Shown piece by piece: positions 1 to 7,690 of a DNA stretch of 64,000 nucleotides. The translations under genes and the position numbers were made by a program. Below the pieces are notes generated by a model. It saw nothing but the letters and a program-made list of their open reading frames with translations, ran no database searches and was not told the origin of the DNA. Every line of letters starts with the position of its first letter. Position 1 is the first letter of the stretch. The DNA comes from Gluconobacter vitians (GTDB lineage: Bacteria; Pseudomonadota; Alphaproteobacteria; Acetobacterales; Acetobacteraceae), in assembly GCF_015244565.1 (NCBI RefSeq), contig NZ_JABCQG010000005.1, forward strand, positions 124,001 through 188,000. The letters run 5' to 3'.

Positions 1-137
1 TAGCCATACAGGCCACCGCAGATCGCAGCGACAACTGCCGCCAGAATCAGCATCAGCTTTGCGTTGGGAGAAACTTCGATGGACGCGGGATCAATATGCT
101 CCCGTCCGGTTTGGACTGTTTTCGTATCGTTTTCCAT
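1..137 (-). CDS. Unknown membrane protein, N-terminal part only
   Basis: The reverse strand reads from an ATG at 137 to the window edge, so only about 45 residues are visible. They are a polar N-terminus rich in Asp, Glu and Thr followed by one hydrophobic stretch beginning KLMLILAAVVAAICGG, which looks like a transmembrane helix with the N-terminus in the cytoplasm. I do not recognise the family. It is divergent from the small protein at 258-386, so the A/T-rich gap between them probably holds both promoters. No function can be given without the rest of the gene. Confidence 0.5.
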   Translation of the reverse strand, partial: MENDTKTVQTGREHIDPASIEVSPNAKLMLILAAVVAAICGGLYG

Positions 138-257
138 AGAAACATAACATATCACAAAATGAATGGTTTTTTCAGGCCGGGCAGAAAACCAACAGAAATT
201 CTGTGTGAAATACCATCAGGATTGACTATTCTGTCACAAGCCCGTCAGGATACGATC

Positions 258-386
258 ATGCAAACACCCGATACCACCAAAGATGTCCCGGTCATTGGCA
301 CAAAAGCGCTGATCATCATGCATGTAATGCTCATCGCATTCATCCTGCTGATTCACTTCAAGGTGTCTGGTCTCAACGACTTCTGA
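258..386 (+). CDS. Small single-pass membrane protein, 42 residues
   Basis: A 42-codon frame starts at ATG 258 behind an AGGA ribosome binding site about 7 bases upstream. Residues 1-15 are polar, and residues 16-35 (ALIIMHVMLIAFILLIHF) form one clear membrane helix with a short polar tail ending NDF. The frame stays open upstream to 96, but that part has no good start or binding site and is less protein-like. Its 3' end overlaps the end of the znuB-like gene tail to tail by 14 bases. No family is recognised; it may be a small membrane regulator or stress protein. The ribosome binding site is the main support. Confidence 0.45.
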   Translation: MQTPDTTKDVPVIGTKALIIMHVMLIAFILLIHFKVSGLNDF

Positions 387-1179
387 GCCGCTGCCACAGA
401 TCGGCCAGCGCGTAGGACAGGGCGGCTCCAAGCCCGATCCAGAAGGGAACAGGCGCGTCCGTCACCCAGGACAGCATCAGCCCGCCCCATGACAGCCCCA
501 GTGCCAGCCCGACCGAGAGCGCAATCCCGGCCAGGGGCCCAAGCCCGAGCTTCAGAGCCGTCGCAGCCGGCCCGATCATCAGACTGAACGCCAGAAGCGC
601 GCCGGCCACTTCCGCACACGCTGCGCAGGCCAGTGCCGCCACGGCCATGAACACGACCGAGACCAGCCGCGCCGGCACACCCCGCGCCCGTGCCACTTCC
701 GGCGCCAGACTGGCAAACAGCAGCCGACGCCCCAGAAATGCCAGCAGCCCCAGACACAGCACGGCCACACCGCACAGCGCCTCCAGTGTCGGCACGTCGA
801 TCCCCAGCACATCGCCGAACAGCAGCGTGGTCGCCAGACTGGAGCCCCGGTTGCTCATATGCAGGAACCAGGCGCCAAGCCCGAGACTGGCCGCCAGAAC
901 AAGCCCGATCGTGCTGTCGCGCTGGGCTGGAATGCCGCGCTCCCCCTCGCGCTCGGCCCCGATGACAAATCCGGCCAGCAGGCTGAACACCACCATCCCC
1001 GACAGTGGCGGAAAACCAAGCCAGACCGCCCCGGCCGCACCGCTGAACCCGATATGCGAGAGCGCATGGGCCGCAAATGCCTGACGCCGCAGCATCAGGA
1101 ACCAGCCAACCGTCCCCGCCAGAACCGAGACGACCGCCGCACCCACAAAGGCATGGCGCATGAAATCAAACTCGAACAT
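373..1179 (-). CDS. znuB: Zinc/manganese ABC importer permease (ZnuB family)
   Basis: This 268-residue protein is an ABC-3 family permease with about eight hydrophobic segments. It begins MFEFDFMRHAFVGAAVVSVL and has the typical early AHALSHIGFSGAAGAVWLG stretch, where the conserved H-x-x-S/G motif of metal-importer permeases lies. It would form the inner-membrane channel for Zn2+ (or Mn2+). The ATG at 1179 is preferred over a TTG at 1197; a GGGGGG run precedes it. It overlaps the end of the ATPase gene by 14 bases, so the three importer genes are one transcript in the order binding protein, ATPase, permease. The exact metal cannot be told from the permease alone. Confidence 0.88.
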   Translation of the reverse strand: MFEFDFMRHAFVGAAVVSVLAGTVGWFLMLRRQAFAAHALSHIGFSGAAGAVWLGFPPLSGMVVFSLLAGFVIGAEREGERGIPAQRDSTIGLVLAASLGLGAWFLHMSNRGSSLATTLLFGDVLGIDVPTLEALCGVAVLCLGLLAFLGRRLLFASLAPEVARARGVPARLVSVVFMAVAALACAACAEVAGALLAFSLMIGPAATALKLGLGPLAGIALSVGLALGLSWGGLMLSWVTDAPVPFWIGLGAALSYALADLWQRLRSR

Positions 1180-1855
1180 GCAGCCCCCCGTCCACAAGCT
1201 GCACGACCCGCGTCACGACCCCCGCCAGCGCCTCGGTTTCATGGGACGTCAGGACAATCCCGATCCCCAGACGCGCCGTCAGATCCTCCAGCAGACGCAC
1301 TGTCTGCTCCTGTCCCGCATGATCAAGCGCCGCCAGAGGCTCATCCAGCAGCAGCAGATCCGGATTCCCCGCCAGAGCCTGCGCCAGACCCACCCGCTGA
1401 CGCTCGCCGCCAGACAACAGCCCCAGCGGACGATGCGCAAACGCCGAAGCCCCGGTCAGCGCAAGAAGCCGGTCCGCCTCTTCCCGCCGCGGTCGCAGAC
1501 GCAGCGGCACACCCCAGCACAATCCATCTACCGCCGCACGGACATGACTGACCGCCGGAAGCAGCAGGGCCGCATCCGTCACACTCTGCGGCATGTAACC
1601 GATATGCTGCCGCGCCTGCGCCGGTGGCAGACCATGGGTCAGGATCTCGCCTTCCTGAAGCGGCACCAGCCCCAGCATCGCCCGCAGGAGCGTGGACTTC
1701 CCGGCCCCGTTCCGCCCGGACAGAAGCGTCATCCCCGAAAGCGGCACCGTCAGGGACGCATCCCGCAACACGCAGGTCGAACCCGCCGTCAGCGTCACAT
1801 CCCGCAGGACAAGTCCCCGCTCTGGCTGACAGCAGACCCTTTCAGTGTCCACCAT
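1166..1855 (-). CDS. znuC: Zinc/manganese ABC importer ATPase (ZnuC family)
   Basis: This 229-residue ABC ATPase powers the metal importer. Visible motifs in order are the Walker A GRNGAGKST, the signature LSGGERQRVGLAQAL, the Walker B LLLLDEPLAALD and the H-loop LTSHETEAL. The chosen ATG at 1855 follows a GTG codon and gives MVDTERV; the frame is open to 1963, but that part lies inside znuA and is Arg-rich shadow sequence. The gene overlaps the 3' end of znuA by 14 bases, consistent with translational coupling. No His-rich C-terminal tail as in enterobacterial ZnuC is seen. Confidence 0.9.
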   Translation of the reverse strand: MVDTERVCCQPERGLVLRDVTLTAGSTCVLRDASLTVPLSGMTLLSGRNGAGKSTLLRAMLGLVPLQEGEILTHGLPPAQARQHIGYMPQSVTDAALLLPAVSHVRAAVDGLCWGVPLRLRPRREEADRLLALTGASAFAHRPLGLLSGGERQRVGLAQALAGNPDLLLLDEPLAALDHAGQEQTVRLLEDLTARLGIGIVLTSHETEALAGVVTRVVQLVDGGLHVRV

Positions 1856-2729
1856 CACCCAGCGCCTGTCCGACCGTCTGAAGAATCCCGTAAACCCAGC
1901 CCTGCCAGGACTGGCCGGGAGGCAGCGTCTCACCAATCGCCACAATCGGCAGGCCAGCCGCATGCGCCCGATCCACCAGCCTATCGATCTGCGGAGAATG
2001 AATGGCCGGATTGGTAATCAGCATCCGCACCTTTCGTCCGTCGATCATGGTATCGACCTGCGCCACATCCCGTGGCGACGGTTCCGCATGGTTCATGATC
2101 GCCAGCGCAAAGTTTTCGTCCACGACATCCAGCCCTGCATCCCGAAGCAGCGTCTCGCCCACCGGTTCCACCGCCGCCACGGGCACGGCTTCATGCTGCG
2201 CCTTCATCGCGGCCAGACGGGCCTTCACACCATCAAGTTCCTTCAGGAACGCCTCCAGCCGCCCAGCCACGGCGGAGGCCGAAATCCCCGGCTGATGCGA
2301 CAGCATGTCGGCAAAGACATGCGCGACCTTTCCAACCGCCTCAGGATCGAGAAAGAGATGCGGATTATCGCCGGGCTGCCATCCGGCAACACCCGCCACC
2401 ACGATTTTTCCGGGCGCGGATGCTGCAAATGGCAGCGCCCAGTCATCATAGGTCGCCCCGTTCACCACTGCGATGGTCGCCCCCGCCATGGCCCGCGCCA
2501 TCGAAGGCGAGGGCGTCAGATCATGCGGATCAATGCCGGGTGTGGCGAGAAGCGCCTGCGTCTGCACATCCGCCCCGCCGATCTGCGCCGCCACATTACA
2601 CCAGGCTGCTTCCGCACAGACCACGCGCACCGGTGTTTGGGAAGGCTCGGCCTGAGCAACATCAGAAATGCCCAGAATACTGCCCAGACTCAGGCCAGCC
2701 AGCAGAAAAGCCGGGAAAGAACGCATCAT
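1842..2729 (-). CDS. znuA: Periplasmic zinc-binding protein (ZnuA family)
   Basis: This 295-residue protein is a cluster A-I metal solute-binding protein. Residues 1-27 are a signal peptide ending AQA. Likely metal-ligand regions are DPHDLTPSPS, NPHLFLDPEAV and MNHAEPSPRDV, each offering a histidine as in ZnuA. The long His/Asp-rich loop found in many zinc-specific ZnuA proteins is absent, so manganese is possible, but the upstream operator favours zinc. It is the first gene of the three-gene importer operon. Start is ATG 2729 or the adjacent ATG 2726. Family is sure; metal is inferred. Confidence 0.88.
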   Translation of the reverse strand: MMRSFPAFLLAGLSLGSILGISDVAQAEPSQTPVRVVCAEAAWCNVAAQIGGADVQTQALLATPGIDPHDLTPSPSMARAMAGATIAVVNGATYDDWALPFAASAPGKIVVAGVAGWQPGDNPHLFLDPEAVGKVAHVFADMLSHQPGISASAVAGRLEAFLKELDGVKARLAAMKAQHEAVPVAAVEPVGETLLRDAGLDVVDENFALAIMNHAEPSPRDVAQVDTMIDGRKVRMLITNPAIHSPQIDRLVDRAHAAGLPIVAIGETLPPGQSWQGWVYGILQTVGQALGDGGH

Positions 2730-2760
2730 TTTCCTCGGGGAAGGGATCTAAGGCTCAGGC

Positions 2761-2773
2761 GTTATAAAGTAAC
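2761..2773 (-). promoter_or_regulatory. Putative Zur operator upstream of znuABC
   Basis: GTTATAAAGTAAC lies 32 bases upstream of the znuA start. It is an imperfect palindrome (GTTA...TAAC) close to the GTTATAATATAAC type of Zur box known in alphaproteobacteria. The position fits repression of the importer when zinc is sufficient. It rests on motif match and context only. Confidence 0.55.
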
Positions 2774-2801
2774 ACATAGCACCTGACCACCCTGCCGGGC
2801 T

Positions 2802-3209
2802 TCATCCCCGACGCAGATAGAGCGCAGCGGCCGCCGCCACGACCTTGCGCTGGTAATCCAGATTGAGCGGCAAGGTCCGGGAATGATAATCCCCGATCGC
2901 CTTCATGAGATTTCCCCGTTCGTCATCCAGCGCCCTGCGCAGGATCATGGCCGCCGCCGCTACGTTGAAACACGGATCAAGCGCCAGTCGCGCCGCAACC
3001 TGCGACGCCGGCTGATGGATCATGGAGGCAATCGGCAGGATCCAGCGCGAATTGATCTGCATGAGCCCGATATCAACCGACCCGTCCGTATTCGTGCTGA
3101 CATGACCCATCACACCGCCTTCGACCCGCTGGATCGCAGGCAGAATGCGCGGCGGCAGCCGGTAATGCAGGGCCGAAGCCAGCATGCAGGCCAGCACACT
3201 AGCGGCCAT
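2802..3209 (-). CDS. Small lytic transglycosylase (SLT/VirB1-like)
   Basis: This 135-residue protein has the SLT fold signatures: a catalytic-type glutamate in AIQRVEGG (about residue 30), then the DIGLMQINSRW motif (about 45-56), which in lytic transglycosylases lines the glycan-binding groove. The N-terminus (LACMLASALHYRLP) may be a short signal peptide. It would cut peptidoglycan between MurNAc and GlcNAc, producing 1,6-anhydro ends. It resembles VirB1/TrbN enzymes of conjugation systems and small IagB-like enzymes of secretion systems, but no such system lies nearby. It is transcribed towards znuA but stops 72 bases before it, and it is divergent from ybaK. Confidence 0.75.
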   Translation of the reverse strand: MAASVLACMLASALHYRLPPRILPAIQRVEGGVMGHVSTNTDGSVDIGLMQINSRWILPIASMIHQPASQVAARLALDPCFNVAAAAMILRRALDDERGNLMKAIGDYHSRTLPLNLDYQRKVVAAAAALYLRRG

Positions 3210-3310
3210 GGTTACGGATGGAGCGCTGTTGAATCATGAGTCCGACCCTAGCATCAGCCGCCCTCGCCTGCCATCCTGAACACCTCGTGATGATGGCAAA
3301 GGACATGAGG

Positions 3311-3793
3311 ATGAGTGTTCCGGATACTTCCGCAACCCTGACGCTGGATGCCCTCGGCATCTCCTATGAGCGCCATGTCTATGACTACGATCCCTCGGCC
3401 GGAAAACTCGGCGTGGCGGCTGCTGCCGCGCTGGGCCTGTCGCCGGATCATGTTCTCAAGACCCTGATGGTGCAGATTGATGGCCGCCCCGCCTGCGTGG
3501 TGCTGCCCGCGGACCGTGAACTCGATTTTGCTCTCGTGGCGCAGGCCTTCGGAGGCCGGAAGGCCAAGATGCTCTCCCGTCCCGATGCCGAACAGCGCAC
3601 AGGCTACCGTATCGGCGGCGTCAGCCCCTTCGGCCAGCGCAGCACAGTCCCCACTGCCTTCGAGCAGTGCGGTATGGACGGCCCCCCCGTCGTCATCAAT
3701 GGCGGAAGTCAGGGCCTCCTGATCGAACTTTCGCCCCAGGATGCCCTGACCGCCACGAACGGGATCGTGGCCGATCTGGTCAAGCCGCTTTAG
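3311..3793 (+). CDS. ybaK: Cys-tRNA(Pro) deacylase, YbaK/EbsC family
   Basis: The 160-residue protein is a YbaK-type editing domain that hydrolyses Cys-tRNA(Pro) formed by mistake by prolyl-tRNA synthetase. Family marks are LKTLMVQIDGRPACVVLPADREL (central strand and the conserved lysine KTL), the PFGQR segment with catalytic glycines, and the closing GLLIELSPQDAL. ATG 3311 is chosen because AAAGGA lies 7 bases upstream; frames from 3236 or 3305 are possible but would add a tail foreign to the family. The gene ends 4 bases into the end of galE, tail to tail. Confidence 0.88.
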   Translation: MSVPDTSATLTLDALGISYERHVYDYDPSAGKLGVAAAAALGLSPDHVLKTLMVQIDGRPACVVLPADRELDFALVAQAFGGRKAKMLSRPDAEQRTGYRIGGVSPFGQRSTVPTAFEQCGMDGPPVVINGGSQGLLIELSPQDALTATNGIVADLVKPL

Positions 3794-4779
3794 GCCGCGC
3801 CATATCCGTTCGGATGGTCCACGCGCCAGCGCAGGGCCGTCTCGACGATATCATCCAGCTGGCTGAAACGCGGGTCCCACCCCGTTTCCCGGCGGATCTC
3901 CGTGGAATCCGCCACCAGAACAGCCGGATCGCCCCCACGCCGCGGCGCCCACTCCCAGGGCACTTTCCGGCCACTGACGCGCTCGACGCTCTGGACCACT
4001 TCCAGATTGGTAAAGCCCAGACCGTTGCCCAGATTATAGGTGACCGACCGCTCATCAAGCTGGCTCATGGCGCGGATATGCGCATCCGCCAGATCACTCA
4101 CATGAATATAATCGCGCACACAGGTGCCATCACGGGTCGGATAATCATTCCCGAACAGCTTCAGCCCGGCCCGGCGCCCCAGGGCCGCATCGATCGTCAG
4201 CGGAATCAGATGCGTCTCAGGCCGGTGATCCTCGCCCAGACGTCCCTTTGCATCCGCCCCCGCCGCATTGAAATAACGCAGACATGCACTCTTCATACCG
4301 CAGATCCGGTCCGCCCAGACCAGTGCACGCTCGATCAGATATTTGCTTTCGCCGTAGGGTGATCCCGGATCAACAGGCGCATCCGCCGCAATCAGCGGTG
4401 GCCGGTCATCCCCGCCAAACAGCGCCGCCGTCGAGGAAAAGACAAAGCGCTTCACGCCATGTCGTGTGCAGGCTTCAATCAGATTCAGCGCCGTGATGTA
4501 ATTGCGCCGCAGATAGAGAAATGGCTGGCTCATGCTCTCGCCGACAAGCGACAGTGCGGCAAAGTGCAGAACCGCATCCCACTGCCCCGACGCCACCGCC
4601 CGGTCCGTCGCGTCCGCATCTGCCAGATCGACCTGCAGGAACTGCGCACCCTGCGGCACAGCTGCCCGATGGCCCGTGCTCAGATTATCCAGAACGACAA
4701 CATCATGCCCGGCATCAACCAGAGCCTGTGCCAGATGACTGCCGACAAATCCGGCCCCCCCCGTAACGAGATACTTCAC
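3790..4779 (-). CDS. galE: UDP-glucose 4-epimerase
   Basis: The 329-residue enzyme interconverts UDP-glucose and UDP-galactose for cell-surface polysaccharide. It is an extended short-chain dehydrogenase: the NAD-binding TGGAGFVG at residues 6-13, the SSTAALFG segment with the active-site serine, and the YGESK Tyr-Lys pair. PTRDGTCVRDYIHVSDLADAH is the substrate-binding region characteristic of GalE. The start is GTG 4779, which has AAAAAAGGA about 11 bases upstream and puts the Rossmann strand at the very N-terminus; an ATG at 4851 would add 24 unlikely residues. No other sugar gene adjoins it. Confidence 0.93.
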   Translation of the reverse strand: MKYLVTGGAGFVGSHLAQALVDAGHDVVVLDNLSTGHRAAVPQGAQFLQVDLADADATDRAVASGQWDAVLHFAALSLVGESMSQPFLYLRRNYITALNLIEACTRHGVKRFVFSSTAALFGGDDRPPLIAADAPVDPGSPYGESKYLIERALVWADRICGMKSACLRYFNAAGADAKGRLGEDHRPETHLIPLTIDAALGRRAGLKLFGNDYPTRDGTCVRDYIHVSDLADAHIRAMSQLDERSVTYNLGNGLGFTNLEVVQSVERVSGRKVPWEWAPRRGGDPAVLVADSTEIRRETGWDPRFSQLDDIVETALRWRVDHPNGYGAA

Positions 4780-4858
4780 TGATCCAATAGTCCTTTTTTC
4801 AAAAGGGGCTCCAGCCCGCCACGGCCGAACCGCGACAGGCCGGACAATCACCCTGAAA

Positions 4859-5296
4859 TCAAAGCAGATTCTGCGCGCGGTTGAGGATCATGCTGCAGAC
4901 CTTCTGCTTCATCTGCCCCTTGAGGCTCGACAGCGAAAGCGGATTGGTGCCTCCCGTCAGAAGCTGGCCCTGCTGGCCGGCCTTGTAATCGCTGGAAGAC
5001 GTTACGTCCTGCTTGCCCGTCAGGCTGCTCAGGGCCGATGTCGCACTGCTGCCGCTCAGATAGTTGTTCTGCACACAATAGCTCAGAACACCCGCAACAT
5101 TGCCCGTGCTTGCAGAAGACACATTCGGCAGCATGCTGCCCATCATGCCGGTGCCACCGGTCATATTACTCATGCCCGACATGTCGCTCATGGCATTGCC
5201 CGCACCACCAACGCCAGGGATGGACTGGGCATGAGCCGAGGAAACAACGAGGCCAGCTGCTGCAAGAACTGCAAATACGCCGTGTGAATAACGCAC
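4859..5296 (-). CDS. DUF2501 exported protein (YjjA-like)
   Basis: The 145-residue protein has a signal peptide (residues 1-23, ending AHA), a Met/Gly/Ser-rich middle, and a C-terminal half with two cysteines in LSYCVQNNYLSG and QKVCSMILNRAQ that could form a disulfide. This pattern matches the DUF2501 family, of which E. coli YjjA is a member; its function is not known. The gene follows the tRNA-Ala on the same strand with about 200 bases between and precedes galE by 79 bases. Confidence 0.75.
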   Translation of the reverse strand: MRYSHGVFAVLAAAGLVVSSAHAQSIPGVGGAGNAMSDMSGMSNMTGGTGMMGSMLPNVSSASTGNVAGVLSYCVQNNYLSGSSATSALSSLTGKQDVTSSSDYKAGQQGQLLTGGTNPLSLSSLKGQMKQKVCSMILNRAQNLL

Positions 5297-5497
5297 TGTA
5301 TTTCTCCTTCAGAGAACGTTCAGGACAGCATTTGTCAGAAGTTGGAAACCGTCGCTGCCAAAGTCACGCTAACATAGCTGGCCCGAAGGTCCACCCTCGT
5401 CCGGCCACGGAACAGCACGCAGACATGGCAAAGCACCAACGCTGCTGCGAGGCAGAGCCTGAACGAAACATCTCGATTTTTCGGAGAAGGAGGAAAC

Positions 5498-5573
5498 TGG
5501 TGGAGCCAATCGGGATCGAACCGACGACCTCCTGAATGCCATTCAGGCGCTCTCCCAACTGAGCTATGGCCCC
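5498..5573 (-). tRNA. tRNA-Ala (anticodon GGC)
   Basis: The reverse strand folds as a 76-base tRNA: acceptor GGGGCCA pairing with TGGCTCC, D arm with AGCTCAGTTGGGAGAGC, anticodon stem CCTGA/TCAGG around the loop ATGGCAT (anticodon GGC, alanine), T stem GTCGG/CCGAT around TTCGATC, discriminator A and an encoded CCA end. Confidence 0.97.
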
Positions 5574-5663
5574 ACATGTTTCAGGCGGCCCCTTTGGGAC
5601 GGGACCGGATGAGGGCGGTATATCGTCATGATTTCGCCCTGACAAGCCTGAAAAGCAGATTTT

Positions 5664-6275
5664 TTAGGCCGCAAGAACCTTCAGCTCCCGCAGTTCCTCC
5701 AGCAGCGGCAACAGCGGCAGTCCCATCACGGCATCCTGCGCCCCCTCGACAGCCGAAAAAAGCTGTATCCCCGGGCCTTCAAGCCGATACGCTCCCACAC
5801 AGGACAGGATCGCCGACCCTTCCCGCTCCAGATAGGCCTTCAGGAAATCGTCAGAGAAATCCCGCATCGTCAGACGCGGCGACGCCAGATACTCCCAGAC
5901 TTTCTCGCCCCCCTTATAGAGAACGACCGCCGTGCGCAGGATATGCGTCCGCCCCCGCAGTCGGCGCAGATGCTCCGCCGCCTCAGCCACAGACCCCGGC
6001 TTGGCAAACGCCACCCCGTCCAGATCGAGGATCTGGTCCGCCGCAACCGTCAGTTCATCAAACCCCACATCCCGCGTCGCAAGATTGGCTTTCGCATCCG
6101 CCAGCGCGATGGCTGTTTGGGACAGCGTGTGCCCCTGCTCTTCACAGGATCGCCGTAACGCCTCCTCGTCGAGATCGACGGGGCGGGCCTGCACCGTAAG
6201 CCCCGCATTTTCGAGAAGCATCCGCCGGGCCGAAGAGCCGCTGGCAAGAATGAGGGAAGTACTGAAAGACATCAT
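5664..6275 (-). CDS. maf: Maf-family nucleotide pyrophosphatase (first copy)
   Basis: The 203-residue protein begins with the Maf motif LILASGSSARRMLL and continues with AADQILDLDG, the region carrying the conserved acidic and Gln residues, then YLEREGSAILSCVGAYRLEGPGIQL and the closing VMGLPLLPLLEEL. Maf proteins hydrolyse non-canonical or ordinary nucleoside triphosphates to monophosphates as house-cleaning enzymes. A second, more typical Maf lies at 42701-43357. This one stands divergent from hemE across the GTAC-rich region, an arrangement close to the origin neighbourhood of other alphaproteobacteria. Start is ATG 6275 or 6272. Confidence 0.88.
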   Translation of the reverse strand: MMSFSTSLILASGSSARRMLLENAGLTVQARPVDLDEEALRRSCEEQGHTLSQTAIALADAKANLATRDVGFDELTVAADQILDLDGVAFAKPGSVAEAAEHLRRLRGRTHILRTAVVLYKGGEKVWEYLASPRLTMRDFSDDFLKAYLEREGSAILSCVGAYRLEGPGIQLFSAVEGAQDAVMGLPLLPLLEELRELKVLAA

Positions 6276-6628
6276 GAAGTACGACTCCGTACTATCGACT
6301 GTTGGAACAGGGACGAGTACTGCGGATCACCCGGTGAAGAGATTGCGTCAGTACTGGGGTACATGGGGATAGTACCTGCCCTTGCGAAAGGAGTACCGAG
6401 TACCGTGGATTGTACGGTACACCAGCCGGAACTGGGGGTTGTACACAGGCTCTCTGTGGGCAATTCGGGATTGAATCAACGACTCCCTTGCAAAGTGCGG
6501 CTTCCGGAGTTGTACACAGTGTGAGTAAGACGGGGTACATTTTCAGAAAGCCGGGTACCCCGGTATCCACAGGGATCATCTTAACCTCCAGCATTTCTTT
6601 CTTTTTTCTTTTATGATTAGTGGGCGGC
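6276..6628. other. GTAC-rich intergenic region, candidate replication origin
   Basis: This 353-base gap between divergent maf and hemE contains 14 GTAC tetramers between 6279 and 6558 (about one expected by chance). It also holds three DnaA-box-like nonamers on the + strand, TTGTACACA at 6439 and 6510 and GTATCCACA at 6563, plus a weaker reverse one, TGTGGGCAA at 6455. A TTAACC (half of a CtrA-type site) is at 6581, and a T-rich pyrimidine tract at 6592-6612 could be an unwinding element. In Caulobacter and several other alphaproteobacteria the origin lies beside hemE. The sequence codes for nothing convincing. The GC skew does not change sign here, which argues against it. Confidence 0.5.
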
Positions 6629-7690
6629 ATGATTTCGGAAAACGCACCTTCCTCACCCTCGTCGAAACCGCTTCTGCGGGCCCTCCGTGGTGAAGCCGTC
6701 TGGCCGCCTCCGGTCTGGCTCATGCGTCAGGCAGGCCGATATCTCCCCGAATTCCGCGCCATGCGCGACAGGGCCGACTTCCTGACCCGGTGCATGACCC
6801 CGGACATGGCCACCGAGCTGACGATCCAGCCGATCCGCCGCTACGGCATGGACGGCGCCATCCTGTTTTCCGACATCCTGATCCTGCCCTGGGCCATGGG
6901 TCAGTCCCTTGAATTCATTGACGGACGCGGTCCCGTGCTCGGTGCCATCCGCTCTGAAGCCGACCTCGCCAGACTGGACCCGAAGCGCGTACAGGACGCC
7001 GTCGCACCCGTGCGCGAGACGTTGTCCCGCCTCACAAAAGAGCTTCCGGACGTCACGACACTTCTGGGCTTCGCAGGCAGCCCGTTTACGGTGTCCTGCT
7101 ACATGGTCGAGGGCGGTGGATCGCGGGATTTCGCCGAAACCCGCCGCATGATGCAGACCAACCCGGCCCTGTTCGATCGCCTGATCGACACCCTGACCTC
7201 GAGTACCGCCGAGATGCTCTGTGGCCAGATCGAAGCCGGTGCGGAAGCCGTGATGCTGTTCGATTCCTGGGCCGGAATCCTGCCCCCTTCCGCGTTCCGT
7301 CGCTACGTGATCGAGCCGACGCGCCAGATCGTCGAGTACATCCGCGCCCGTCACCCCAAAACCCCGATCATCGGTTTCCCGCGCCTTGGCGGCATCATGG
7401 TCCGCGAATATGCGCAGAAAACCGGCGTCAACACGCTCGCCCTCGACACCGTCGCCGACCCGGCCCAGATCTCCGAACTGGTCTCCGAAGTCCGCCCCGG
7501 CCTGACGCTTCAGGGCAACATGGATCCGATGATCCTGTTCTCCGGCGGCGAAACAATGGTGCGTGAAGCCCAGGCCATCCGGGACGCGATGCGCGGAAAA
7601 CCGCATGTTTTCAATCTCGGACACGGCGTCATGCAGCACACGCCACCTGAAAACGTGGCGGCCCTCGTCGAGGCGGTACGCTCGGTATGA
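6629..7690 (+). CDS. hemE: Uroporphyrinogen decarboxylase
   Basis: The 353-residue enzyme decarboxylates the four acetate side chains of uroporphyrinogen III to give coproporphyrinogen III in haem synthesis. It carries the family's RQAGRYLPEFR motif (arginine contacts to substrate carboxylates), the catalytic-type aspartate in GAILFSDIL, GSPFTVSCYMVEGG, and the C-terminal NLGHGVMQHTPPENV. ATG 6629 is preferred over GTG 6620; neither has a strong ribosome binding site. The stop overlaps the next gene by 4 bases (ATGA), so hemE, the HAD gene and hemJ form one operon. Confidence 0.96.
   Translation: MISENAPSSPSSKPLLRALRGEAVWPPPVWLMRQAGRYLPEFRAMRDRADFLTRCMTPDMATELTIQPIRRYGMDGAILFSDILILPWAMGQSLEFIDGRGPVLGAIRSEADLARLDPKRVQDAVAPVRETLSRLTKELPDVTTLLGFAGSPFTVSCYMVEGGGSRDFAETRRMMQTNPALFDRLIDTLTSSTAEMLCGQIEAGAEAVMLFDSWAGILPPSAFRRYVIEPTRQIVEYIRARHPKTPIIGFPRLGGIMVREYAQKTGVNTLALDTVADPAQISELVSEVRPGLTLQGNMDPMILFSGGETMVREAQAIRDAMRGKPHVFNLGHGVMQHTPPENVAALVEAVRSV

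Noticed and set aside
6276-6628. GTAC cluster as a CRISPR-like or tandem repeat array
   Set aside because: The spacing is irregular and only the tetramer with one or two flanking bases recurs, so there are no repeat-spacer units.
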